DNA from: Prolixibacteraceae bacterium | GTDB lineage: Bacteria; Bacteroidota; Bacteroidia; Bacteroidales; Prolixibacteraceae | Length of the DNA stretch: 5,830 nt | Assembly (NCBI GenBank): GCA_003516705.1 | Contig: DPCJ01000151.1 | Span: forward strand, 1 to 5,830 | Direction of reading: 5' to 3' | Shown: in pieces, positions 1 through 5,606 of the stretch | Numbering within the stretch: position 1 is the first letter of the stretch | Layout: every line of letters starts with the position of its first letter | Program-made: the position numbers and the translations under genes | Notes under the pieces: model-generated | Databases searched by the model: none | Told to the model about the DNA's origin: nothing | What the model saw: the letters and a program-made list of their open reading frames with translations, nothing else

Positions 1-190
1 GGCAAAAATCAGTGTTGACAAAAACGTTGTAAAAGCTAACGGAACTGCAAAAATCGACCGCACAAAATGGGATATCCGTTACGGTTCGGGTAAATTTTTC
101 GATAGTCTTGGCGACAATATGATTTATGACGACTTTGAAATTACTTTCGAACTTGTTGCCAAATCAGGCAATGCACTTACATCGAAATAA
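1..190 (+). CDS. YceI-family protein, C-terminal part (5' end outside window)
   Basis: The reading frame begins at base 2 and runs 62 codons to a TAA at 188-190. The segment contains DRTKWDIRYGSGKFFDSLGD followed by IYDDFEITFELVA. This is the characteristic C-terminal end of YceI-like lipocalin-fold proteins of Bacteroidota (W-x-I-x-YGSGKFF-x-x-LGD, then the last beta strands). Members of the family are usually secreted or periplasmic beta-barrels of about 170-200 residues that bind a polyisoprenoid or quinone-like lipid in the barrel. The signal peptide and first two thirds lie outside the window, so localisation cannot be judged here. A strong intrinsic terminator follows 27 bases after the stop, so this gene ends its transcription unit and is not co-transcribed with the next gene. 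Its function in this organism is unknown; only the family assignment is supported. Confidence 0.88.
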   Translation, partial: AKISVDKNVVKANGTAKIDRTKWDIRYGSGKFFDSLGDNMIYDDFEITFELVAKSGNALTSK

Positions 191-217
191 TTAAGACAAA
201 ATACACCATGAAAACAT

Positions 218-246
218 AAAAGGATCCGATTTCGGGTCCTTTTTTT
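218..246 (+). terminator. Intrinsic terminator after the YceI gene
   Basis: AAAAGGATCC at 218-227 pairs with GGGTCCTTTT at 234-243 through a 10-bp stem with a single G-T wobble. The loop is the six bases GATTTC, and the stem runs into a seven-T tract (240-246). The shape is a classic rho-independent terminator placed 27 bases after the YceI stop codon. Confidence 0.88.
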
Positions 247-282
247 GCATTTAACCGGCTAAGTCATTTTAACATTCTCTTT

Positions 283-313
283 TTTGCTTTCAGTGATTTA
301 TTTTGTTGTTTTG
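283..313 (+). promoter_or_regulatory. Possible Bacteroidota-type promoter for the CotH gene
   Basis: TTTG at 283-286 is followed, after exactly 19 bases, by TTGTTTTG at 306-313. The latter matches the Bacteroidota -7 consensus TAnnTTTG at all but one fixed position (T for A). This predicts a transcript start near 318-320 and a short leader of about 15 bases before the ATG at 334. The region lies between a terminator and a start codon, so a promoter is expected here. However, the stretch is T-rich, and chance matches are easy. Confidence 0.35.
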
Positions 314-333
314 CAGGCGTAAAAAAACACTAC

Positions 334-3300
334 ATGAACCAACTATACCGGATAATACTAATCGCCTGTATTCTGACTTTAACTTTTTCAGGTTTTTCTC
401 AGGGATTACTGATCAACGAACTGATGTCGGCCAACCGCGATGTGGTGTACGACGAGGATGGAGAAACGCCCGACTGGATTGAAATTTTGAATTCAGGTAG
501 CACAAGTGTCAATCTTTCAGATTATTACCTTAGTGATAGTAAAAACAATCTTTTAATGTGGCAACTGCCAGATTATCAGTTGGAGCCCGGTAAACCATTT
601 CTGGTTTATGCCTCGGGAAAAGACAGGTTGCAGGTTCCGCTGCAATGGAATACAATCGTTGATTTGGGGCATACATGGAAGTACCTGGTTCCCACGGCTG
701 AACCTGCTGCAACATGGAAAACATATTCATTTGCTGAAACCGGCTGGCAAAGTGGCGCATCGGGAATTGGTTATGGCGATGGTGACGATAAAACAGTGAT
801 TGCTTCCGGAAAGATTTCGGTTTTTATGCGTAAAAAGTTTACGATTACTGAACTTTCAAAAATCGGGTCGTTATGGTTGCACATGGATTACGACGATGGT
901 TTTGTTGCTTATCTGAACGGGACAGAAATTTGTCGTTCAGGCATGGGAATAGCTGGCTCAAAAGTGGTCTGGAATCAGTCGGCGGCTGATCATGAAGCAA
1001 ACATATACAGGGGAATTGAACCCGAGGGATTTGATATCTCTGCATTTATCGGTTTGTTGAACTCATCAGAAAATATACTGGCAGTACAAGTACATAACAC
1101 AGGAACAGGTTCATCTGATTTATCGGCTATTCCAATTCTTACTGTTGGGTATTCCGGATTGGTTGCTATCAATGCCCCACTGTCGAAATATATTGAAATG
1201 CCAACGCTTTATCCTCATACTAATTTTAAACTTTCATCAGAAGGTGAAACAATTTCAATAACACATAAAAACGGGACTGTCATAGATTCAGTTTCTTACG
1301 GAATAATTCCGGCTGGTTTTTCTTTCGGGCGAAACAAAAATAGTATTGCTCAATGGGGATATTTCCAGGAGCCAACTCCCGGAGCTATTAACGAAACAGC
1401 AATTACAACAGAAGTTGTAAAAAGTGAAATTCAGTTTTCAATCGGCGAAATGTTTCTAACTGCACCCAGACAACTTACATTCTCGGGTAAAGCCGATGGC
1501 GAGGAAATCAGGTACACGCTGAACTCCGATGACCCTGACGAGACAAGCATCCTGTATCGGGGGCCAATCGAAATAAATAAAAACATGGTGGTCAGGGCCC
1601 GTGCTTTTAGACCCGGAGCCACACCTGGTAAAATTGTATCGCAGACTTATATTTTTGATGCAAAACCTTCGTTACCTGTTGTTGCAATAACAACCGATTC
1701 GATGAATTTATGGGACAATGAAACAGGCATTTATATTTTGGGAGACAGCTATGAAGCCAGTGATCCTCATTACGGGGCAAACTATTGGGAAGATTGGGAA
1801 AAACCTGCAGGTATTGAAATGACAGGAATAGATGGAAACAGGATATTTTCACTCAATTGCGGGATAAAAATTTTTGGAGCATGGAGCAGAATGAGACCGC
1901 AAAAATCGCTTTCTGTGTTTTTCAGGAAAGAATATGGTGATCCTGCATTAGAGGGAGTGCAGTTGTTTAAATCGAAACCGATAACTTCATTTAAATCGGT
2001 TGTGCTGCGAAACGCAGGAAACGATTATGATTATGTGAGGTACCGCGACGGAATGATGACCGATTTGGTGAAAGATATGGATTCTGATATTCAGGCTTTT
2101 GAACCAGTGATTTTGTATTTGAACGGAAAATACTGGGGGCATATAAACCTGCGCGAAAAAATCAACGAGAATTACCTCGAAAGCAATCACGGTGTTGACC
2201 CTGAAAAAGTGGATATTCTTGAAGGTAACGCTGTTGTGGTTGAGGGTGGAAATGAAAACTATCTCGAAATCATCGATTTTATTAATAAAAACAGCCTTAC
2301 TTCGAATGCAAATTACGAAGTGGTTGCCAATCAGATCGATATCAGTAATTACATCGATTATATGCTTTCGATGATTTATTTTGATAACCGCGATTGGCCC
2401 GGAAACAATATAAAATACTGGCGGCCCCAGGCTGAAGGTGGAAAATGGCGCTGGCTGATGTATGACACCGATTTTGGTTTTGGGCTTTATAATTCGGGTG
2501 CATACACTTTAAATACCTTGCAGTTTGCGCTTGAACCGAACGGACCAAGTTGGCCAAATCCTGCCTGGTCAACTTTGCTTTTTAGAAAATTGGTTGAAAA
2601 CACTGGCTTTAGAAATACATTCATCAACCGGTTTGCAGATATGATGAATACAACTTTTGTGGCTGAAAATGTGATTGCTGTTATCGACAGTATTGCCCAA
2701 ATTGTTGAACCTGAAATTCCACGTCATTATCAGCGATGGAGTATGCCTTCGCCGGGTTGGTTTACTTCCAATACACAAGTGATGCGTACTTTTGCAACAA
2801 ACAGAGCACAAAATGTACGTGCCCATATTACGCAACAATTTACACGTGCCGGAATTTATGATGTTTTTACAGCCATTTCGCCGGCAAATGCAGGAAGTAT
2901 AAAACTGAACACAATCGAAATTGAAACAGAAAACTGGACAGGAAAATATTTTCAGAATGTGCCCATAAAACTCAGCGTAAAACCGGCTCAGGGATATAAG
3001 CTTAAACATTGGGAAGTGAACGGTTCGGTTTACAATGTACAGACCCTGGAAATAAGCCTTACCAAATCAACCACCTTTAAAGCTGTTTTCGAAGAAACCA
3101 TCAGCGATGGAAATTCGGTGGTTATCAACGAAATAAACTATAGTTCGCCAGAAAACAAAGATGCCGGCGATTGGGTCGAACTGTTTAACTGGGGCAGGGT
3201 TGATCTCGATATTTCGGACTGGGTTTTTAAAGACAGTGAGAATGATCATCAGTTTGTTATTCCTGAAAATACTGTGCTGGCAAGTAATGCTTACCTTGTT

Positions 3301-3882
3301 TTATGCCGCAATATTGAAGGTTTCGATGCTGTTCATCCGGGTATTTCCGTTGCAACCGGTGATTTCGATTTCGGACTCAGCGGTTCGGGCGATGCAGTAA
3401 GATTATTTGATAAAAAGGGCATTCTGGTTGATTCGGTTGCTTTTGGAAATGCAAATCCCTGGCCTGCAGAACCCGATGGCGGTGGAAAAACGCTCGAACT
3501 TCGCCATCATACTTTTGATAACTCAGTAGCAGACAATTGGAAAGCTTCTGTTACCGATTTCGGAACACCGGGACGCGCCAACAGTATTTACGTAGGAAAC
3601 GAAACAGAATTGTTTGTTAAAGAAGAAAAGCAGCTTTTGGTTTATCCAAATCCGTTTACCGATGAAACAACCATCAGGCTTGAGAATTTTGCTTTTGAAA
3701 CTGCAGCAATTGAAATTTTTACCATCGACGGGAAACTTGTTGCAGCCGACAAAATATACGGCAACGAATATGTTTGGAGGGGCGAAAACAGGAGCGGGCA
3801 GAAACTACAACCCGGCATTTACATTTGCAGGGCGAAAAGCGGAACCATTGTGGCAACTGCCCGGATTGTACTGAGTCGTTGA
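334..3882 (+). CDS. Secreted multidomain CotH-kinase / lamin-tail protein with T9SS sorting domain
   Basis: The protein has 1182 residues. Residues 1-23 form a signal peptide ending in FSQ, which supports the ATG at 334; no Shine-Dalgarno is visible, as usual for this phylum. Domains in order are as follows. A lamin-tail domain (LLINELMSANRD, DWIEILN) starts at about 24 and is interrupted after ASGKDR (93-98). A galactose-binding-like beta-sandwich occupies about 104-275 (GIGYGDGDD, DYDDGFVAYLNGTEI, ILAVQVHN, SSDLSAIPIL). The lamin-tail domain then resumes (HTNFKLSSEGE, 295-305) to PTPGAIN (347-353). A chitobiase-C/Fn3-associated Ig-like domain lies at about 366-442 (IRYTLNSDDP, VVRARAF). The CotH kinase domain spans about 447-835 (NYWEDWEKP, RPQKSLSVFFRKEYG, LRNAGND, LREKINENYL, NNIKYWRP, KWRWLMYDTDFGFG). 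An InlB-like repeat lies at about 846-920, and a second lamin-tail domain at about 927-1083 (VVINEINYSS, GDWVELFNWG, DFGTPGRAN). A type A T9SS sorting domain covers about 1098-1182 (YPNPF, IDGK, QPGIYI). CotH proteins are atypical kinases, known from Bacillus spore coat phosphorylation; the substrate here is unknown. The protein is predicted to leave the cell through the T9SS and be surface-anchored or released. It stands alone between two terminators. Confidence 0.93.
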   Translation: MNQLYRIILIACILTLTFSGFSQGLLINELMSANRDVVYDEDGETPDWIEILNSGSTSVNLSDYYLSDSKNNLLMWQLPDYQLEPGKPFLVYASGKDRLQVPLQWNTIVDLGHTWKYLVPTAEPAATWKTYSFAETGWQSGASGIGYGDGDDKTVIASGKISVFMRKKFTITELSKIGSLWLHMDYDDGFVAYLNGTEICRSGMGIAGSKVVWNQSAADHEANIYRGIEPEGFDISAFIGLLNSSENILAVQVHNTGTGSSDLSAIPILTVGYSGLVAINAPLSKYIEMPTLYPHTNFKLSSEGETISITHKNGTVIDSVSYGIIPAGFSFGRNKNSIAQWGYFQEPTPGAINETAITTEVVKSEIQFSIGEMFLTAPRQLTFSGKADGEEIRYTLNSDDPDETSILYRGPIEINKNMVVRARAFRPGATPGKIVSQTYIFDAKPSLPVVAITTDSMNLWDNETGIYILGDSYEASDPHYGANYWEDWEKPAGIEMTGIDGNRIFSLNCGIKIFGAWSRMRPQKSLSVFFRKEYGDPALEGVQLFKSKPITSFKSVVLRNAGNDYDYVRYRDGMMTDLVKDMDSDIQAFEPVILYLNGKYWGHINLREKINENYLESNHGVDPEKVDILEGNAVVVEGGNENYLEIIDFINKNSLTSNANYEVVANQIDISNYIDYMLSMIYFDNRDWPGNNIKYWRPQAEGGKWRWLMYDTDFGFGLYNSGAYTLNTLQFALEPNGPSWPNPAWSTLLFRKLVENTGFRNTFINRFADMMNTTFVAENVIAVIDSIAQIVEPEIPRHYQRWSMPSPGWFTSNTQVMRTFATNRAQNVRAHITQQFTRAGIYDVFTAISPANAGSIKLNTIEIETENWTGKYFQNVPIKLSVKPAQGYKLKHWEVNGSVYNVQTLEISLTKSTTFKAVFEETISDGNSVVINEINYSSPENKDAGDWVELFNWGRVDLDISDWVFKDSENDHQFVIPENTVLASNAYLVLCRNIEGFDAVHPGISVATGDFDFGLSGSGDAVRLFDKKGILVDSVAFGNANPWPAEPDGGGKTLELRHHTFDNSVADNWKASVTDFGTPGRANSIYVGNETELFVKEEKQLLVYPNPFTDETTIRLENFAFETAAIEIFTIDGKLVAADKIYGNEYVWRGENRSGQKLQPGIYICRAKSGTIVATARIVLSR

Positions 3883-3898
3883 TTTCAACATAAATTAT

Positions 3899-3938
3899 AA
3901 AATCCGGAATAATACTATTGTGCTATTCCGGATTTTTT
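3899..3938. terminator. Bidirectional intrinsic terminator between converging genes
   Basis: The arms at 3899-3911 and 3924-3936 form a perfect 13-bp stem (core ATCCGGAATA / TATTCCGGAT) around a 12-base loop. On the + strand six Ts (3933-3938) follow the GC core. On the - strand the equivalent run is TTTTATAATTT. It lies 16 bases after the CotH stop and 20 bases from the stop of the Rieske gene, so it can serve both converging transcripts. Confidence 0.9.
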
Positions 3939-3958
3939 ATTTAAGGAAAAAAGCTGTT

Positions 3959-4393
3959 TTAGCTGATGGTCAGCGTATTTCCGCTTAGTTTTACATCATA
4001 TTTTTTTAACGGACTTGTAGCCGGTCCATTAACCACAGCGCCTTCTTTTGTGAATTTCGAACCGTGACACGGACAAGGAATTTCCTGTGTTGATGAATTG
4101 TAAGTAACAGTGCATTGCGAATGTGTGCAAAGTTTCGACAGTGCAATATAAACCGTTTCCGAAGAACGGATAATAATAATATCGCCTTTGTAGGCAAAAC
4201 CGCCCACGGTTTTTAAATTAGCAAAGTCAGGGCTTGTTAAATCTACCGTGATTCCGGTGTTATTATTATTGTTGTTGTTATTCTCATCACCGCCGTTGTC
4301 GTCATCGGTTGAACATGAGTTAAACAGCACAGGGGCTGTAAGGAGCAAACTGCCACCAAGGGCAAAATTTCTGAAAAAGTGTCTTCGTTCCAT
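3959..4393 (-). CDS. Rieske 2Fe-2S lipoprotein, bc1-type cluster motif, probable Tat substrate
   Basis: This 144-residue protein carries one Rieske domain (about 60-144), predicted to hold a 2Fe-2S cluster and transfer electrons outside the cytoplasm. Box I is CTHSQC (Cys89, His91, Cys94) and box II is CPCHGS (Cys107, Cys109, His110). Ligands are expected to be Cys89, His91, Cys107 and His110. Cys94 and Cys109 match the stabilising disulfide of high-potential bc1-type Rieske proteins, as opposed to dioxygenase ferredoxins. Ser112 matches the bc1 serine that bonds to the cluster sulfur, while the following bc1 tyrosine is Phe114 here. The N-terminus has a twin-arginine motif (ERRHFFRNFA), a hydrophobic stretch, and Cys27 in FNSC, a loose Bacteroidota lipobox. 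An acidic tail (STDDDNGGDE) and eight asparagines form the tether. There are no other bc1 genes here, so it is not evidently a complex III subunit. Its ATG overlaps the stop of the upstream barrel gene. The electron partner is unknown. Confidence 0.9.
   Translation of the reverse strand: MERRHFFRNFALGGSLLLTAPVLFNSCSTDDDNGGDENNNNNNNNTGITVDLTSPDFANLKTVGGFAYKGDIIIIRSSETVYIALSKLCTHSQCTVTYNSSTQEIPCPCHGSKFTKEGAVVNGPATSPLKKYDVKLSGNTLTIS
4259..4282 (-). repeat. Trinucleotide repeat (AAC/AAT) encoding eight Asn in the Rieske linker
   Basis: Eight consecutive AAY codons on the - strand (a block of GTT/ATT triplets on the + strand) encode Asn38-Asn45 between the lipid-anchor region and the Rieske domain. 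Runs of three ATT and three GTT are present. Such an in-frame triplet repeat can change length by whole codons through slippage without breaking the frame, altering only the reach of the flexible tether. Confidence 0.85.
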
Positions 4394-4395
4394 TA
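4391..4395 (-). promoter_or_regulatory. TAATG stop-start overlap coupling barrel and Rieske genes
   Basis: On the - strand the bases read TAATG. The TAA ends the 278-residue barrel gene, and its last A starts the Rieske ATG. No separate ribosome binding motif is evident. This arrangement favours translational coupling and fixes both the start of the Rieske gene and the operon relationship. Confidence 0.8.
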
Positions 4396-5229
4396 TTCGT
4401 ATTGTTTAAAGTTAAATTCTCTGACGAGGTTAAACCCAAGGTAGAAATTGCCTTCCGACCAGTCTCCTGCTGGGTTGGTAATAATTCCCTGGTCGTACAT
4501 TTGTTGTGCGTTCGAAATCATAATCTGGAATAAATGTCCGCCTGTATCAATATCAATACTGGCCGACAACGGGTTCACGTAATCAATTTTGTCTTCAAAC
4601 CGATGGAGGTATTCAATATTTACCGATACTTTTTTAGATAACCGCGCCGAGCCACCCACACCAAGGGTGAAAAAAGAGTAGCTGGCATTTTCAACCGGAA
4701 TGTATCCCGTGCCAATGTAACCGGGCGAAACCTGTAACCCGATTGATTTCCAGCTGCGGGCAACATGCAGTTGGACATCGCCGGACGCTTTTTCTGAAAA
4801 ATCGCTGAATGCTTCAGGAATTACATCTTTTATTGTTGGAAAGGAACCGGCAACCGAAGCTGTTACAGTAAGCGGAACAGTTGATGACTGAGTTAAAATC
4901 CTGTATTTCAGAAATGAATCAAAGGTTTTCATATAACTGCTGCGGCCAATTCCAATGTTGAAATTGTTGAACAGCCCATATTCAAAACCGATTCGGGATG
5001 ACGACTCATCAAGACCGAAAAGTTCATAAAAGCCACCGCTTACATCGCCAAACCGATGTTGAATAAACATTTGCAACTCGTATTTATCGGCCACATTTGC
5101 CGAGTGCAGGTTAATCAGCCGTGTCCCCTGAGAAACGTTTTTTACAGGTTCCGCTTCGTTTTGAGCAAAAGTTTGTGTCGAACAGAAAAATGTAAGGAGA
5201 ATTAATGCAAATGGAAATTTATGTTTCAT
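4393..5229 (-). CDS. DUF5777-like outer-membrane beta-barrel protein
   Basis: The protein has 278 residues. Residues 1-22 are a signal peptide (Lys-rich start, hydrophobic core, cleavage after TFA before QN). The mature part begins with SQGTRLINLHSANV and continues with LQMFIQHRFGDVSGG, YELFGLDESSSRIGFEYG and IGIGRSSYMKTFDSFLKY. It then alternates short polar/hydrophobic strands to a C-terminus ending in FYLGFNLVREFNFKQYE. I recognise the GTR-x-IN-x-HS, HRFGD-x-x-GG-x-YE-x-FGLD and GIGRS-x-Y-x-K-x-x-D-x-x-LKY pattern as the DUF5777 family of Bacteroidota, an uncharacterised outer-membrane barrel of about this length. No lipobox is apparent: Cys16 lies inside the hydrophobic core. It is the first gene of a two-gene operon with the Rieske lipoprotein. 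A perfect dyad lies 20-47 bases upstream of its ATG. A role as a pore or outer-membrane partner of the Rieske protein is inference. Confidence 0.82.
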   Translation of the reverse strand: MKHKFPFALILLTFFCSTQTFAQNEAEPVKNVSQGTRLINLHSANVADKYELQMFIQHRFGDVSGGFYELFGLDESSSRIGFEYGLFNNFNIGIGRSSYMKTFDSFLKYRILTQSSTVPLTVTASVAGSFPTIKDVIPEAFSDFSEKASGDVQLHVARSWKSIGLQVSPGYIGTGYIPVENASYSFFTLGVGGSARLSKKVSVNIEYLHRFEDKIDYVNPLSASIDIDTGGHLFQIMISNAQQMYDQGIITNPAGDWSEGNFYLGFNLVREFNFKQYE

Positions 5230-5248
5230 TTTACTTCGATTGTTGAAT

Positions 5249-5276
5249 TTGATTTTAAGAACCCGTTTAAAATCAA
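5249..5276. promoter_or_regulatory. 10-bp perfect inverted repeat upstream of the barrel gene
   Basis: TTGATTTTAA (5249-5258) and TTAAAATCAA (5267-5276) are exact inverse copies separated by eight bases (GAACCCGT). The near arm is about 20 bases upstream of the barrel gene ATG. Neither side has a T-tract, so it is not an obvious terminator. A dimeric repressor/activator operator or a 5'-leader hairpin that modulates translation are both possible. The outer TTGAT/ATCAA ends resemble FNR half-sites, but their spacing is far too wide for an FNR box. Confidence 0.5.
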
Positions 5277-5334
5277 TAACAATCGCATAATAAAAGAGTT
5301 CGAAGTGTTAAATAAAAAAATAAAATTGAGCAGT

Positions 5335-5446
5335 TTACTTTTTCTTTTGACCAAACAAAAATCCAACACGCACACCGCCTGTCATTACAAACGAAACAGC
5401 ACTGACTAATAAAGATAAGCAGATTGGTAAACACTGATTGTTTCAT
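5335..5446 (-). pseudogene. Small membrane-protein gene interrupted by a single-base frameshift (tentative)
   Basis: On the - strand an ATG at 5446-5444, preceded by an A-rich leader typical of this phylum, opens MKQSVFTNLLI. In that frame the sequence soon becomes an implausible Cys/Arg/Trp-rich string. The neighbouring frame continues with LLVSAVSFVMTGG and ends GVRVGFLFGQKKK at a TAA (5337-5335). Skipping one T on the - strand (the AAA at 5411-5413 on the + strand) joins the two into a coherent 36-residue protein. It would have one hydrophobic membrane segment, a glycine-rich turn and a basic KKK tail. I do not recognise the family. It could be a decayed gene, a sequencing or assembly error, or chance. 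The downstream half alone could start at the ATG at 5385-5383 and encode 16 residues. It is on the same strand as the barrel operon, about 105 bases upstream. Confidence 0.3.
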
Positions 5447-5606
5447 TTTTTTGTGGTCTTTAATTGGAATAAGAGATATCGATAAATTAGATTTCATTTG
5501 TATTTTTAAATCGTGTATTTGCAGCCAAAAAACGCTGTTGCGCTAAACAATAAAATTGAAGCTTTGTTTTTCATTATCGATGTACTTTAAAAATTGAAAA
5601 TCAACA

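Larger units (their letters stand above)
5230..5606. other. Divergent intergenic region between the barrel operon and sucA
   Basis: This 377-base AT-rich stretch must contain the promoters of the leftward barrel-Rieske operon and of rightward sucA. I find the 10-bp dyad at 5249-5276 and the degraded small gene at 5335-5446, listed separately. A weak sucA promoter candidate is TTG at 5538-5540, then 18 bases, then AAGCTTTG at 5559-5566 (consensus TAnnTTTG). No convincing consensus promoter is visible for the leftward operon. Two ATCGAT palindromes (5478-5483 and 5576-5581) occur but are probably chance. No tRNA or other structured RNA was recognised. Confidence 0.6.

Noticed and set aside
2569..3009. 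A 146-codon open frame on the - strand inside the CotH gene
   Set aside because: It lies wholly opposite the well-conserved end of the CotH kinase domain and the InlB-like repeat. Its translation is Cys/His-rich without any recognisable motif, as expected of an antisense shadow.
334..3882. Insertion-sequence, CRISPR or attachment-site signals around the CotH gene
   Set aside because: No terminal inverted repeats, target-site duplications, spaced repeats or tRNA ends were seen at the borders. The only inverted repeats are the two terminators.
5249..5276. FNR/CRP-type binding site
   Set aside because: The TTGAT and ATCAA ends are present but 18 bases apart instead of 4, so the dyad cannot be a standard FNR box. 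Only a generic operator or hairpin is supported.
5221..5409. A 62-codon + strand open frame overlapping the start of the barrel gene
   Set aside because: Its translation is Lys/Asn/Leu-rich low-complexity sequence from AT-rich intergenic DNA. It lacks a plausible leader and overlaps the barrel start, so it is treated as chance.
5477..5581. Two ATCGAT palindromes in the intergenic region
   Set aside because: Six-base palindromes of this composition are common in AT-rich DNA, and the flanks of the two copies do not match each other.
5552..5598. Direct repeat AAAATTGAA (5552-5560 and 5590-5598) before sucA
   Set aside because: It is nine AT-rich bases in an AT-rich leader, with no third copy or regular spacing. 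It is readily explained by composition.
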